Translations under genes and position numbers: made by a program
Shown: in pieces, positions 7,288 to 14,938 of the stretch
Layout: each line of letters opens with the position of its first letter
Numbering within the stretch: position 1 is the first letter of the stretch
The notes under the pieces: model-generated
The model's input: the letters and a program-made list of their open reading frames with translations, nothing else
Databases searched by the model: none
Told to the model about the DNA's origin: nothing
Source: Gemmatimonadales bacterium
Lineage (GTDB): Bacteria > Gemmatimonadota > Gemmatimonadetes > Gemmatimonadales > GWC2-71-9
NCBI GenBank assembly: GCA_025937755.1
Contig: JAICQR010000011.1
Location: 1-35,088 of the forward strand
DNA length: 35,088 nt
Direction of reading: 5' to 3'

Positions 7288-8418
7288 ATGTCCAACACCG
7301 CGGAAAACCCAGACTTCGAGTCCTGGCTTCACCACCTCACCGACGAAGCCGACGCAGCCTTCCTGTACCGCGAACTGGCCGGCCTGGAGCGCGACCCGGA
7401 GCGGGCCCGGCTCTACCGCCAGCTGGCGGAGGTCGAGGACCGCCATGTCGCGCTGTGGCGGAAGCTGCTGGCCGACCAGGGCCGGGAGGTAGGGGTCCCC
7501 AAGCCGTCGCTGGGCGCCCGATTCCGGGCCTGGACCGCTCGCCGGCTGGGTCCCGGCGTGCTGCTGCCGGTGCTGCTCCAGGAGGAGGGCCGTGAGGTCA
7601 AGGGCTACCTCCAGCTCTACAAGGATGCACCGGACGGGCCTTCGGGCCCCACCGCCCTCCAACTGGCGCGCGAGTCGAAGGAGCATGCCGAGACCCTCGG
7701 CCACATGGCCGGCCGGGAGGGCGAGCCGTGGCACCGGACCGGAGCCGGCGGATTTCTTCGCAATGTGGTGTACGGCTTCAACGACGGCCTGACCGCCAAC
7801 TTCGGGCTCGTAGCCGGCATGATCGGCGCCCAGCAGAGCATGGCATCCGTTGAGCATTTCCTGCTGGTGGCCGGCCTGGCAGGCACCGTGGCGGATGCGC
7901 TGTCGATGGGCGCGTCGGGCTACCTCGCGGCCAAGAGCGAGCGCGAGGTGTTCGAGCACGAGATTGCGATGGAGCGCGAAGAGATCCGGTTGATGCCGGA
8001 ACTGGAGCGAGAGGAACTGAGTCTGATCTACCAGGCCAAGGGTATTCCCGAGGAGCAGGCCGGGCAGCTGGCCGCGAAGGTGATGGAAGATCCCGAGCGC
8101 GCGCTGGCGGAGAAGGTGCGCGAGGAGCTCAAGATCGGCGACGCCACCAGCACCCCGATGCGCGAGGCCTGGATTACCGGCACCGCCACGGCGCTTGGCG
8201 CGATCATACCGGTGGCTCCGTTCCTGTTCTCCACCGGCCGCACCGCTATCTGGGTGGCGTTTGCGCTTGCCATGCTCTCACACTTCGGCGTAGGCGCCAT
8301 GCGCAGCATGTTCACCGGCCGCAGCGTCATCCGAAGCGGGATGGACATGTTCCTGGTGGGCCTGGGTGTCGCGGTGATCGGCTACTTCGTCGGGGAGTGG
8401 ATCGTCGGGATCTTGTAG
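7288..8418 (+). CDS. ferritin-like / VIT1 fusion, metal-ion transporter (MbfA-like)
   Basis: A 376-residue fusion. Residues about 5-145 form a ferritin-like (erythrin) four-helix unit with Glu/His pairs expected to bind two metals: YRELAGLE, AEVEDRHVALW, LLQEEGREVKGYL and ARESKEHAETL. Residues about 155-376 match the VIT1/CCC1 family: VVYGFNDGLTANFGLVAGMIGA, VADALSMGASGYLAAKSERE, and several C-terminal membrane helices. MbfA-type fusions export iron (or manganese) across the inner membrane and protect against iron and peroxide stress. The ATG at 7288 is preferred to an in-frame ATG 30 bases upstream because it fits the domain edge and the -10 spacing. Eight-base repeats begin at its TAG stop. 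Confidence 0.9.
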   Translation: MSNTAENPDFESWLHHLTDEADAAFLYRELAGLERDPERARLYRQLAEVEDRHVALWRKLLADQGREVGVPKPSLGARFRAWTARRLGPGVLLPVLLQEEGREVKGYLQLYKDAPDGPSGPTALQLARESKEHAETLGHMAGREGEPWHRTGAGGFLRNVVYGFNDGLTANFGLVAGMIGAQQSMASVEHFLLVAGLAGTVADALSMGASGYLAAKSEREVFEHEIAMEREEIRLMPELEREELSLIYQAKGIPEEQAGQLAAKVMEDPERALAEKVREELKIGDATSTPMREAWITGTATALGAIIPVAPFLFSTGRTAIWVAFALAMLSHFGVGAMRSMFTGRSVIRSGMDMFLVGLGVAVIGYFVGEWIVGIL

Positions 8419-8463
8419 GGCGGTAAGGCGGGAAGGCGGTAAGGCGGGAAGGCGGGAAGGCAC
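8416..8463 (+). repeat. 8-base tandem repeat starting at a stop codon
   Basis: The TAG of the VIT1-fusion gene opens the unit TAGGGCGG, followed by TAAGGCGG or GAAGGCGG units at 8424, 8432, 8440, 8448 and a degenerate one at 8456. Because the period is 8, the repeated TAA triplets fall in different frames. It is related to the unit at 34313. Confidence 0.85.
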
Positions 8464-8465
8464 GA

Positions 8466-8588
8466 GCCCCGCTGCCTCCCGCAGGCGACGTGGCTCGGCG
8501 GGTCGCCCCCGGCAGGATGCATCCCTCGCGACGCCCTCCGATGTGGGGCGGCCCGCCGGCCTCAGGCGCCGGAGGGAGGCAGCGGGGC
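8466..8588. other. long nested inverted repeat between convergent genes
   Basis: Outer arms 8466-8480 and 8574-8588 are a perfect 15-bp inverted repeat. Inside them, 8497-8509 and 8545-8557 form a 13-bp stem with a single G-U wobble, extended by one C-G and one G-U pair. A 10-base palindrome, GGATGCATCC, lies in the inner loop (8515-8524). The element has no open frame of interest and lies between the ends of the VIT1 and prfC genes. It could be a bidirectional terminator, a structured RNA or a dispersed palindromic repeat. Confidence 0.65.
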
Positions 8589-8599
8589 GAGCGTATAGG

Positions 8600-8638
8600 T
8601 CGCCGAGCCGCCGAGCCGCCGAGCCACCCAGCCGCCTA
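8600..8638 (-). repeat. 8-base tandem repeat starting at the prfC stop
   Basis: Read on the minus strand, the TAG at 8638-8636 opens TAGGCGGC, followed by TGGGTGGC, two TCGGCGGC and a TCGGCGAC unit, all 8 bases long. It mirrors the plus-strand repeat at 8416. Confidence 0.8.
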
Positions 8639-10249
8639 TGGCGCTACTGCATGGAACGCGATCTTCGTCTCCCGATCCACCGTACCTCGCAGCGTGTACT
8701 CGTTCTCGAACAGGATCAGCGGCGCCTCGCGCGAGTCGAATACCAGCTTCTTGCCGTAGCCGTCGCCCACCCGGCGGATCTCGTCCGCATCTCCGACGAC
8801 CCAGCGCGCCAGCGCGAACGGCAGCCGGTCCAGCTTGGCTGGCACACCGTACTCGTTCTCCAGCCGGTGCAGCAGCACGTCGAACTGCAGCGCTCCCACG
8901 GCGCCGACGATCGGACTGGGACCGATGTTGGTGTCCTCGTAGAACACCTGGGCCGCGCCTTCCTCGCTCAGCTGCCGGAGCCCGGTATCGAGTTGCTTGC
9001 GCCGCATCGGGTCGGCCAGCCGCACCCGCGCGAAATGCTCGGGTGAGAACCGGGGAATGTTGCCGAACTCGAGCGGCGGACCAGTCACGATGGTGTCGCC
9101 CACTCTGAGCGTCCCCCGGTCGTGGAGACCGATGACGTCACCCGGCCACGCCTCTTCCACCAGCTTCCGCTCCCGTGCCATGAATTGCTGCGGTGCCGCC
9201 AGCCGGATCGGCCTTCCGCTCCGCACGTGCAGCGCGGCCATGCCCGCGAGAAACCGCCCCGACACCAGCCGCACGAACGCGATCCGGTCCCGGTGCTTGG
9301 GGTCCATGTTCGCCTGGATCTTGAACACGAATCCGGTCAGCTCGGCATGCTCGGGCGTTATGATCCCGGCCGAGCTTTCGCGCGGCAGCGGCGCCGGCGC
9401 CAGCGGCAGGAACGCCTTGAGAAACGGCTCCACCCCGAAATTGGTGAGCGCGCTGCCGAAGAACACCGGCGTCAGGGTGCCGTCGGATACCGCATCGGCG
9501 TCGAACTCCTCACCTGCTGCGTCCAGCAGTTCCAGTTCGTCGCGGAGCGCCGTCACCACGCCTTCGCCCAGCCGCTTGATGACCGCCTCGTCGTCCAGCG
9601 ACCCCGCCGCTTCGGCCGCACGCCCCGATCCGTGGTCTTCACCCTTCTCGAACAGCCGCACCAGACCGGTAGCGCGTTCGAACACGCCAAGGAAAGTGTG
9701 GCCATCAAAGATGGGCCAGGTCACCGGGTAGCAGCGGATGCCGAGGTCGGCCTCGACATCACTGATCAGCTGCAGCGGCGGCGCGCCCACCCGGTCGCAC
9801 TTGTTGACGAAGGTGAAGATGGGCGTGCGCCGCAGGCGGCACACCTCGAACAACTGGCGGGTGCGTTCCTCGACCCCGCGCCGGTTGTCGAGCAGCATCA
9901 CCGCGCTGTCGGCCGCAACCAGCGTGCGATAGGTGTCTTCCGAAAAGTCCTGGTGTCCGGGAGTGTCCAGCAGATTGATGTCGAAGCCTGAGTACTCGAA
10001 CTGCATCACGCTCGACGTCACCGAGATGCCGCGCTCCTGCTCCAGCGCCATCCAGTCGCTGGTGGCATGCCGGGTGGCCCGCCGCGCCTTGACCGCGCCG
10101 GCCATGTGGATCGCGCCGCCATAGAGCAGCAGCTTCTCCGTCAGCGTCGTCTTGCCCGCGTCCGGATGGCTGATGATCGCAAACGTGCGGCGCCGGGCGA
10201 TGGCCTCGGCGAGCTCGTCGGGGCTGACGGACTGGGCTGGACTTGTCAA
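8636..10249 (-). CDS. prfC: peptide chain release factor 3 (RF3)
   Basis: A 537-residue translational GTPase. RF3 recycles RF1/RF2 from the ribosome after termination, in the cytosol. The GTP-binding motifs are in place: SHPDAGKT at 27-34, DTPGHQDF at 95-102 and NKCD at 149-152, followed by domain II and the RF3-specific C-terminal part (VGALQFDVLLHRLENEYG). The length fits E. coli RF3 (529). The start is taken as TTG at 10249, overlapping the leuS stop as TTGA: no ATG or GTG lies between it and the first GTPase motif, and the resulting N-terminus matches the family. The frame is open further upstream, but that would lie inside leuS. Expression is probably coupled to leuS. Confidence 0.95.
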   Translation of the reverse strand: MTSPAQSVSPDELAEAIARRRTFAIISHPDAGKTTLTEKLLLYGGAIHMAGAVKARRATRHATSDWMALEQERGISVTSSVMQFEYSGFDINLLDTPGHQDFSEDTYRTLVAADSAVMLLDNRRGVEERTRQLFEVCRLRRTPIFTFVNKCDRVGAPPLQLISDVEADLGIRCYPVTWPIFDGHTFLGVFERATGLVRLFEKGEDHGSGRAAEAAGSLDDEAVIKRLGEGVVTALRDELELLDAAGEEFDADAVSDGTLTPVFFGSALTNFGVEPFLKAFLPLAPAPLPRESSAGIITPEHAELTGFVFKIQANMDPKHRDRIAFVRLVSGRFLAGMAALHVRSGRPIRLAAPQQFMARERKLVEEAWPGDVIGLHDRGTLRVGDTIVTGPPLEFGNIPRFSPEHFARVRLADPMRRKQLDTGLRQLSEEGAAQVFYEDTNIGPSPIVGAVGALQFDVLLHRLENEYGVPAKLDRLPFALARWVVGDADEIRRVGDGYGKKLVFDSREAPLILFENEYTLRGTVDRETKIAFHAVAP

Positions 10250-12645
10250 ACTACGATGTTGACGAGCCGATTCGGCACGTGGATCACCTTCCGCACCGGC
10301 TGGTCGCCCACGTAGCGTCGGGTGCCGACGTCTGCCAGCGCGGCGGCGGTCACGTCTTCCTCGCTGCTGTCCCGGCGCACCACCACCTTCGAGCGGGTCT
10401 TGCCGTTGACCTGCACCGCGATCTCCACGCTGTCCTCCACCGTCAGCGCCTCGTCCCACTCAGGCCAGCGCTGGTCGAACACCGAGTCTCCATGCCCCAT
10501 GCGTTCCCAGCACTCCTCGGCGAAGTGGGGCACGAACGGTGACAGCATCACCACCAGGTCCTCCACCAGCCGCCGGTCGGCATTCTCGGCATCGCGCATG
10601 GCGTTGACCAGCTCCATGTACGCCGCAATCGCGGAATTGTACCGCAGCGTCTCAATGGCCTCATGCGCCTTCTTCAGCGTCTGGTGCCACTTCACCTCGA
10701 GATGGCGCGGGATGTCGTCGATCGTGGCCGCGCGGGTCGCGTCGCCCACCAGCGACCACACCTTGTCGAGGAATCGCCGCGGGCCGCTGATGCCCTCGTC
10801 CCGGAAATCGCCGCCTTCCTGGAAAGGCCCCAGGAACATCAGGTACATCCGGAAGGTATCCGCGCCCCATTTGGCGATGTATTCGTCGGGGATGACGACG
10901 TTGCCCCGCGACTTCGACATCTTGGCCCCGTCCTTCACGATCAGGCCGTGAGCCCGGAACTGCGCGAACGGCTCCTCGAAATCCAGGTGGCCCAGTTCCT
11001 TCAGCACCATCGCGATGAACCGCGAGTACAGCAGGTGCAGCACCGCGTGCTCGTTGCCGCCGATATACGACGCGACCGGGCACCAGCGCCTGGTGCGCTC
11101 GGCGTCGAACGGGCGGTCATCGAAGTCGGTGCTGGCATAGCGCAGGTAATACCACGCCGAGTCGAGGAAGGTGTCGGAGACGTCGGTCTCGCGCCGCGCC
11201 CTGGCGCCGCACGAAGGGCAGTCCACGAAGTACCAGTCGGCGTGCCGGGCCAGCGGCGAGGTGCCGCTGTCGTCCGGACGAAAGTCTTCCAGCTCGGGCA
11301 GCACCACCGGCAGGTCGGATTCCGGCACCGGCACTACGCCGCATGCGTCGCAGTAGATGATGGGAATGGGCGGGCCCCAATAGCGCTGGCGCGAGATGCA
11401 CCAGTCGTGCAGCCGGTACTGGACCACGCCGCGTCCCGCGCCATTGGCTTCCAGCCAGCGGGTAACCGCAACCTTGCCTTCCTCCATCGGCAGCCCCGAG
11501 AACTCGCCCGAGTCCTGCAGAATGCCGCCCTCGGTCAGCACCTCGACCACCGGCAGCTGGTACTTCCGGGCAAACTCGAGGTCGCGCTCGTCGTGGCCCG
11601 GCACCGCCATGATGGCGCCAGTGCCGTACTCCATCAGCACGTAGTCCGCGATCCACACCGGGATCATTCGCCCGGTGGCGGGATTCTTGGCGAAGCTGCC
11701 GGTGAACACGCCGCTCTTCTCGCGGTCGCCCACCTTGCGCGAAATCAGGTCGCGTGATGCCACCGCGTCGCGATAGGCGTTGACCGACTCCCGCTGTGAG
11801 GCGGTCGTGAGGTCAGGCACCATCGGATGCTCCGGCGCCAGCACCATGAATGTGGCGCCGAACAGCGTGTCGGGCCGGGTGGTGAAGACCCGGATCTTGC
11901 CTGCGTTGCCTGCCGGAAACTCGATCTCGGCGCCGTCAGAGCGGCCAATCCAGTTGCGCTGCGCCGTGACCGTCGTGTCCGACCAGTCCATCTGGTCGCG
12001 ATCGTCGAGATTGGACAGCAGCCGGCCGGCGTAGTCGCTGATCCGGAAGAACCATTGCTCCAGCACCCGCTGCTCTACCGGTGTGTCGCACCGCTCGCAC
12101 CGCCCGCCAATGACCTGCTCGTTGGCGAGCACGGTCTTGTCCTTGGGACACCAGTTGACCGGCGCCGACTTCTTGTAGGCCTTGCCCGCCTGGTACAGCT
12201 GCAGGAACAGCCACTGGGTCCACTTGTAGTACGCCGGATCGGTGGTGGACAGCTCGTGACGCCAGTCGAACATCCCGCCGATGCGCACCAGCTGGCGGCG
12301 GAAATTCTCGATGTTGCGCGGGATCAGCTCGTTGGGGTGGGTGCCGACCTTGAGCGCAAAATTCTCGCTGTGGATGCCGAACGCGTCGTAGCCGATGGGC
12401 TCGAAGACGGAATGGCCCTGCAGCCGCTTGAACCGGCCGAACACATCGGCGCCGGTGAACGCGAACATGTTCCCGACGTGCAGCCCCTCGGCCGACGGGT
12501 ACGGGAACATCATGAGATTGAAAAAGGGCCGCTCGGCGCGGTCCAGGTCGGGTTCGTTGGTGTGCCGCTCGGCCCACCGCTGCTGCCACTTGGATTCTAC
12601 CGCTGAGGGCTCGTAGATATCGGACAGGGTGAAGGTATCGGTCAT
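10246..12645 (-). CDS. leuS: leucyl-tRNA synthetase
   Basis: A 799-residue class I synthetase that charges tRNA-Leu in the cytosol. The HIGH-type motif is HVGN at 56-59 (after MMFPYPSAEGL) and KMSKS is at 575-579. Between them lie the editing domain (TRPDTLFGATFMVLAPEHP) and a Cys-rich zinc segment (CPKDKTVLANEQV.GG.CERC); a second set (IIYCDACG, VDCPSCG) follows. The C-terminus holds the anticodon-binding helical domain and ends ...VPNRLVNIVV. It is somewhat shorter than the E. coli enzyme (860). The ATG at 12645 is preferred to an upstream in-frame start because a TAGTTT element lies 7 bases before it and the protein then begins at the usual point. It is first in a leuS-prfC operon. Confidence 0.97.
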   Translation of the reverse strand: MTDTFTLSDIYEPSAVESKWQQRWAERHTNEPDLDRAERPFFNLMMFPYPSAEGLHVGNMFAFTGADVFGRFKRLQGHSVFEPIGYDAFGIHSENFALKVGTHPNELIPRNIENFRRQLVRIGGMFDWRHELSTTDPAYYKWTQWLFLQLYQAGKAYKKSAPVNWCPKDKTVLANEQVIGGRCERCDTPVEQRVLEQWFFRISDYAGRLLSNLDDRDQMDWSDTTVTAQRNWIGRSDGAEIEFPAGNAGKIRVFTTRPDTLFGATFMVLAPEHPMVPDLTTASQRESVNAYRDAVASRDLISRKVGDREKSGVFTGSFAKNPATGRMIPVWIADYVLMEYGTGAIMAVPGHDERDLEFARKYQLPVVEVLTEGGILQDSGEFSGLPMEEGKVAVTRWLEANGAGRGVVQYRLHDWCISRQRYWGPPIPIIYCDACGVVPVPESDLPVVLPELEDFRPDDSGTSPLARHADWYFVDCPSCGARARRETDVSDTFLDSAWYYLRYASTDFDDRPFDAERTRRWCPVASYIGGNEHAVLHLLYSRFIAMVLKELGHLDFEEPFAQFRAHGLIVKDGAKMSKSRGNVVIPDEYIAKWGADTFRMYLMFLGPFQEGGDFRDEGISGPRRFLDKVWSLVGDATRAATIDDIPRHLEVKWHQTLKKAHEAIETLRYNSAIAAYMELVNAMRDAENADRRLVEDLVVMLSPFVPHFAEECWERMGHGDSVFDQRWPEWDEALTVEDSVEIAVQVNGKTRSKVVVRRDSSEEDVTAAALADVGTRRYVGDQPVRKVIHVPNRLVNIVV

Positions 12646-12652
12646 TGCGCGA

Positions 12653-12658
12653 AAACTA
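12653..12658 (-). promoter_or_regulatory. putative -10 element TAGTTT of leuS
   Basis: TAGTTT on the minus strand, 7 bases before the leuS ATG at 12645, with no Shine-Dalgarno site between. Confidence 0.5.
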
Positions 12659-12691
12659 GCGTCCCGCCTCCCGCCTCGCCACGCGCTGCCG

Positions 12692-12697
12692 TACATT
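12692..12697 (+). promoter_or_regulatory. possible -10 element TACATT of the chemotaxis gene
   Basis: TACATT lies 37 bases before the ATG at 12735. In contrast to the leaderless candidates it leaves room for a leader of about 30 bases, which contains AAGGAG at 12726-12731, 3 bases before the ATG. Confidence 0.35.
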
Positions 12698-12734
12698 TCC
12701 AGCGCCCCGCCTGTCCTGCCATCACAAGGAGCCC

Positions 12735-14027
12735 ATGGCTGCCGAACACCGACGCCTGACCCTCGCCCTCCACCGCACCGGCGCCCTCGTCGTGCTGTGC
12801 CTGACCGCACTGGTGGCCGCGATCCTCTGGATGGCGCTGGAGCCGCTGGGTCCTGGCCGCCAGGAGTCGTTCCTGAAGGGCACGCTGGTGTTCCTGATCG
12901 TCTGCACTCTGCTCGAGTTCGCGACCGTCTGGTGGCTGCGACGTGAGGTGGTCGAGCCGCTGGTGACCGCCGAACGGGTGGCGGCGCGGGTGGCCCGGGG
13001 CGACCTCACCGTCAACGGGCTCAACCCCGACGGTGCCCGGGGCCAGGGCCGGGCGCTGCTGGTCAGCGTGTCGGCCATGGTCGATGCGCTGCGCACCCTG
13101 ACCGGCGCCATCCAGACGGCCTCGGGCGACGCCGCCGCCATGTCCCAGCAGATCGCCGCCTCGACCCAGCAGATGAGCGCGTCGACCGAGGAAGTCGCCA
13201 GCACCACCGGAGACCTGACCGAGCGCGCCAGCCAGCAGGCGCTGATCGTGCGTGGCGCCGCCGAGGATGCCGGGCGGATTCTGGAGATTGCGAGCGGGCT
13301 CGCTGGCGGCGCGGTCGAAGCCGCCAACCGCAACGCAGCGCTCGCCGGTGTGGCCCGAGCCCATCAGCAGAAGCTGGAAGCGAGCACGTCGGAACTGGCA
13401 CGGCTGGCGGACGAGGTCGAGCGTGGCGCCGCGGAGGCCGATGCCCTGGCGGCGGCGTCGGCCGAGATCGAGAAGTTCGTGATCCAGACCAAGGCCATCG
13501 CCCGCCAGACCCACATGCTCGCGCTCAACGCCTCCATCGAGGCGGCCCGCGCGGGCGAGGAAGGCAAGGGGTTCAGCGTCGTGGCAGAGGAGGTCCGCAA
13601 GCTCGCCGCCCAGGCGGCGCGCTCGGCCACTTCCACCAGCGAGATGGTGCAGCAGGTGCAGGAGCGGGTCCAGACTGCGCGCGAGCGGTTGCTGCGGCTG
13701 GGTGAGGGCGGCCTCGCGGCCCGGAACACCGCCCACGCGGCCGCCGAGGGCCTGGCCGATGTCGCGCGCGACGCCGAGGGCAATGACGAGTGGACTCGCA
13801 GGATATCGGCGTCGGCCGATGAAGTGCGCAACCTGATCGAGGGCATCGCCGGCCGGATGCGGGAAGTATCCGCCGGCACCGAGGACTACGCGGCGGCTGC
13901 GGAACAGATCGCTGCCGCGGCGCAGGAGCTCAATGCATCGACCCAGGAGATATCTTCGTCCGCCGGCCATCTGGCCGACGCGGCCGAGAAACTCACCGGT
14001 GCCGTGGGAGGGTTCAGGCTCAACTGA
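12735..14027 (+). CDS. methyl-accepting chemotaxis-type protein without sensor domain
   Basis: A 430-residue protein. Two membrane helices (about residues 13-35 and 47-67) are joined by a very short external loop of about 12 residues, so there is no periplasmic ligand domain. A HAMP-like segment (about 68-122) and a long coiled-coil signalling domain follow. The hairpin tip is well conserved: [48 protein letters not shown] at about 249-296. Such proteins signal to CheA/CheW or act within other signalling arrays; no che gene lies nearby. The start is supported by AAGGAG. It is followed by the M48 gene after 33 bases and may be co-transcribed with it. Confidence 0.92.
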   Translation: MAAEHRRLTLALHRTGALVVLCLTALVAAILWMALEPLGPGRQESFLKGTLVFLIVCTLLEFATVWWLRREVVEPLVTAERVAARVARGDLTVNGLNPDGARGQGRALLVSVSAMVDALRTLTGAIQTASGDAAAMSQQIAASTQQMSASTEEVASTTGDLTERASQQALIVRGAAEDAGRILEIASGLAGGAVEAANRNAALAGVARAHQQKLEASTSELARLADEVERGAAEADALAAASAEIEKFVIQTKAIARQTHMLALNASIEAARAGEEGKGFSVVAEEVRKLAAQAARSATSTSEMVQQVQERVQTARERLLRLGEGGLAARNTAHAAAEGLADVARDAEGNDEWTRRISASADEVRNLIEGIAGRMREVSAGTEDYAAAAEQIAAAAQELNASTQEISSSAGHLADAAEKLTGAVGGFRLN

Positions 14028-14060
14028 GGGTGACGCGCGAACGCGCGCCAAGGGGGTTTT

Positions 14061-14879
14061 GTGAGAGGAAAGGGACGCATCATCATCGCGCTGGTCATCG
14101 CTGCGATTTCGCTCTACATGTACTTCGGCAAGAGTTCCGAGAACCCCGTGACTGGCGAAAGCCAGCATGTGGGCGACATCACGCATGAACAGGAAGTGGC
14201 GCTCGGGTTGCAGGCCGCGCCGGAGATGGCGCAGCAGTTTGGCGGACTGAGTCAGGACGCCCAAGCCACCCAGATGGTCAAGGATGTCTGCGCCCGGCTG
14301 CTCTCACGCAGCCAGGCCCGTGAGGCCACCGAGTATTACCGGTTCGATTGCCATCTGCTGGCCGACCAGAACACCATCAACGCCTTCGCGCTGCCTGGTG
14401 GTCAGGTGTTCATCACCGAGGCGCTCATGAACCGGCTCCAGACCACTGGCCAGCTCGCGGGCGTGCTGGGCCACGAGATTGGCCACGTGGTGGGCCGGCA
14501 CGGCGCTGAGCACATCGCCAAGGCCCAGCTTACGCAGGGGCTCACCGGCGCCGCGGTGCTGGCCACCTACGATCCCAACAACCCATCGTCGCAGCGCAAC
14601 GCCGCGGTGGTGGCGATGATCGGGCAGCTGGTCAACATGAAGTTCGGGCGGGACGACGAACTGGAATCCGACCGGCTGGGCGTGAGCTTCACCGGTGAGG
14701 CGGGCTACGATCCCCGCGCGATGGTGGAAGTGATGCAGATCCTGGCCGAGGCCGGCGGTGGTGGCCGGCAGCCGGAGTTCTTCAGCACCCATCCCAATCC
14801 GGAGAACCGTATCTCGCACATCGAGACAGCAGTTGCCGAGTTGTACCCGAACGGGGTGCCGAGCGGGCTGGAACGGTAG
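14061..14879 (+). CDS. M48 family zinc metalloprotease
   Basis: A 272-residue protein starting with GTG at 14061, with AAGGGGG 4 bases upstream. An N-terminal hydrophobic segment (about residues 6-22) anchors it in the inner membrane or acts as a signal. The zinc motif HEIGH is at 138-142 (His138, Glu139, His142), with the third ligand probably Glu202 in DDELESDRLGV. NAFALPGGQVFIT at about 107-119 is the typical M48 segment. M48C proteins of this size are periplasmic proteases or chaperones of the BepA/LoiP type involved in outer-membrane protein quality control; the exact substrate is unknown. Nine-base repeats start at its TAG. Confidence 0.92.
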   Translation: MRGKGRIIIALVIAAISLYMYFGKSSENPVTGESQHVGDITHEQEVALGLQAAPEMAQQFGGLSQDAQATQMVKDVCARLLSRSQAREATEYYRFDCHLLADQNTINAFALPGGQVFITEALMNRLQTTGQLAGVLGHEIGHVVGRHGAEHIAKAQLTQGLTGAAVLATYDPNNPSSQRNAAVVAMIGQLVNMKFGRDDELESDRLGVSFTGEAGYDPRAMVEVMQILAEAGGGGRQPEFFSTHPNPENRISHIETAVAELYPNGVPSGLER

Positions 14880-14938
14880 AGGAAGTAGAGGAAGTGGAAG
14901 AGGTACCGCTTCTACCTCTTCTACCTCCTCTACTCCTA
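14877..14938. terminator. convergent repeat hairpin between the M48 and FHA genes
   Basis: From the plus side the M48 stop TAG opens TAGAGGAAG, repeated at 14886 and degenerate at 14895. From the minus side the FHA-gene stop TAG at 14938 opens a similar series (TAGAGGAGG, TAGAAGAGG, TAGAAGCGG). The two arms are largely complementary around a central GGTACC at 14903-14908, so either transcript could fold into a long hairpin. Bidirectional transcript ending is likely by position, although no U-tract is present. Confidence 0.6.

Noticed and set aside
7195-7959. Upstream extension of the sigma-factor frame
   Set aside because: It is antisense to the VIT1-fusion gene; a normal ECF factor begins at 7194 or 7176.
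10250-10459. N-terminal extension of prfC to an upstream ATG
   Set aside because: It would lie inside the leuS coding end, is basic low-complexity sequence, and would make RF3 too long.
14034-14060. Short GC stem (GCGCG/CGCGC) followed by four T before the M48 gene
   Set aside because: The stem is only 5 bp with a 4-base loop in a GC-rich background, and the T-run sits directly before the M48 start next to its ribosome site, so a terminator is not supported.
12642-14264. 540-codon open frame on the minus strand opposite the chemotaxis-type gene
   Set aside because: It is antisense to a well-conserved signalling domain, has low-complexity composition, and runs into the M48 gene.
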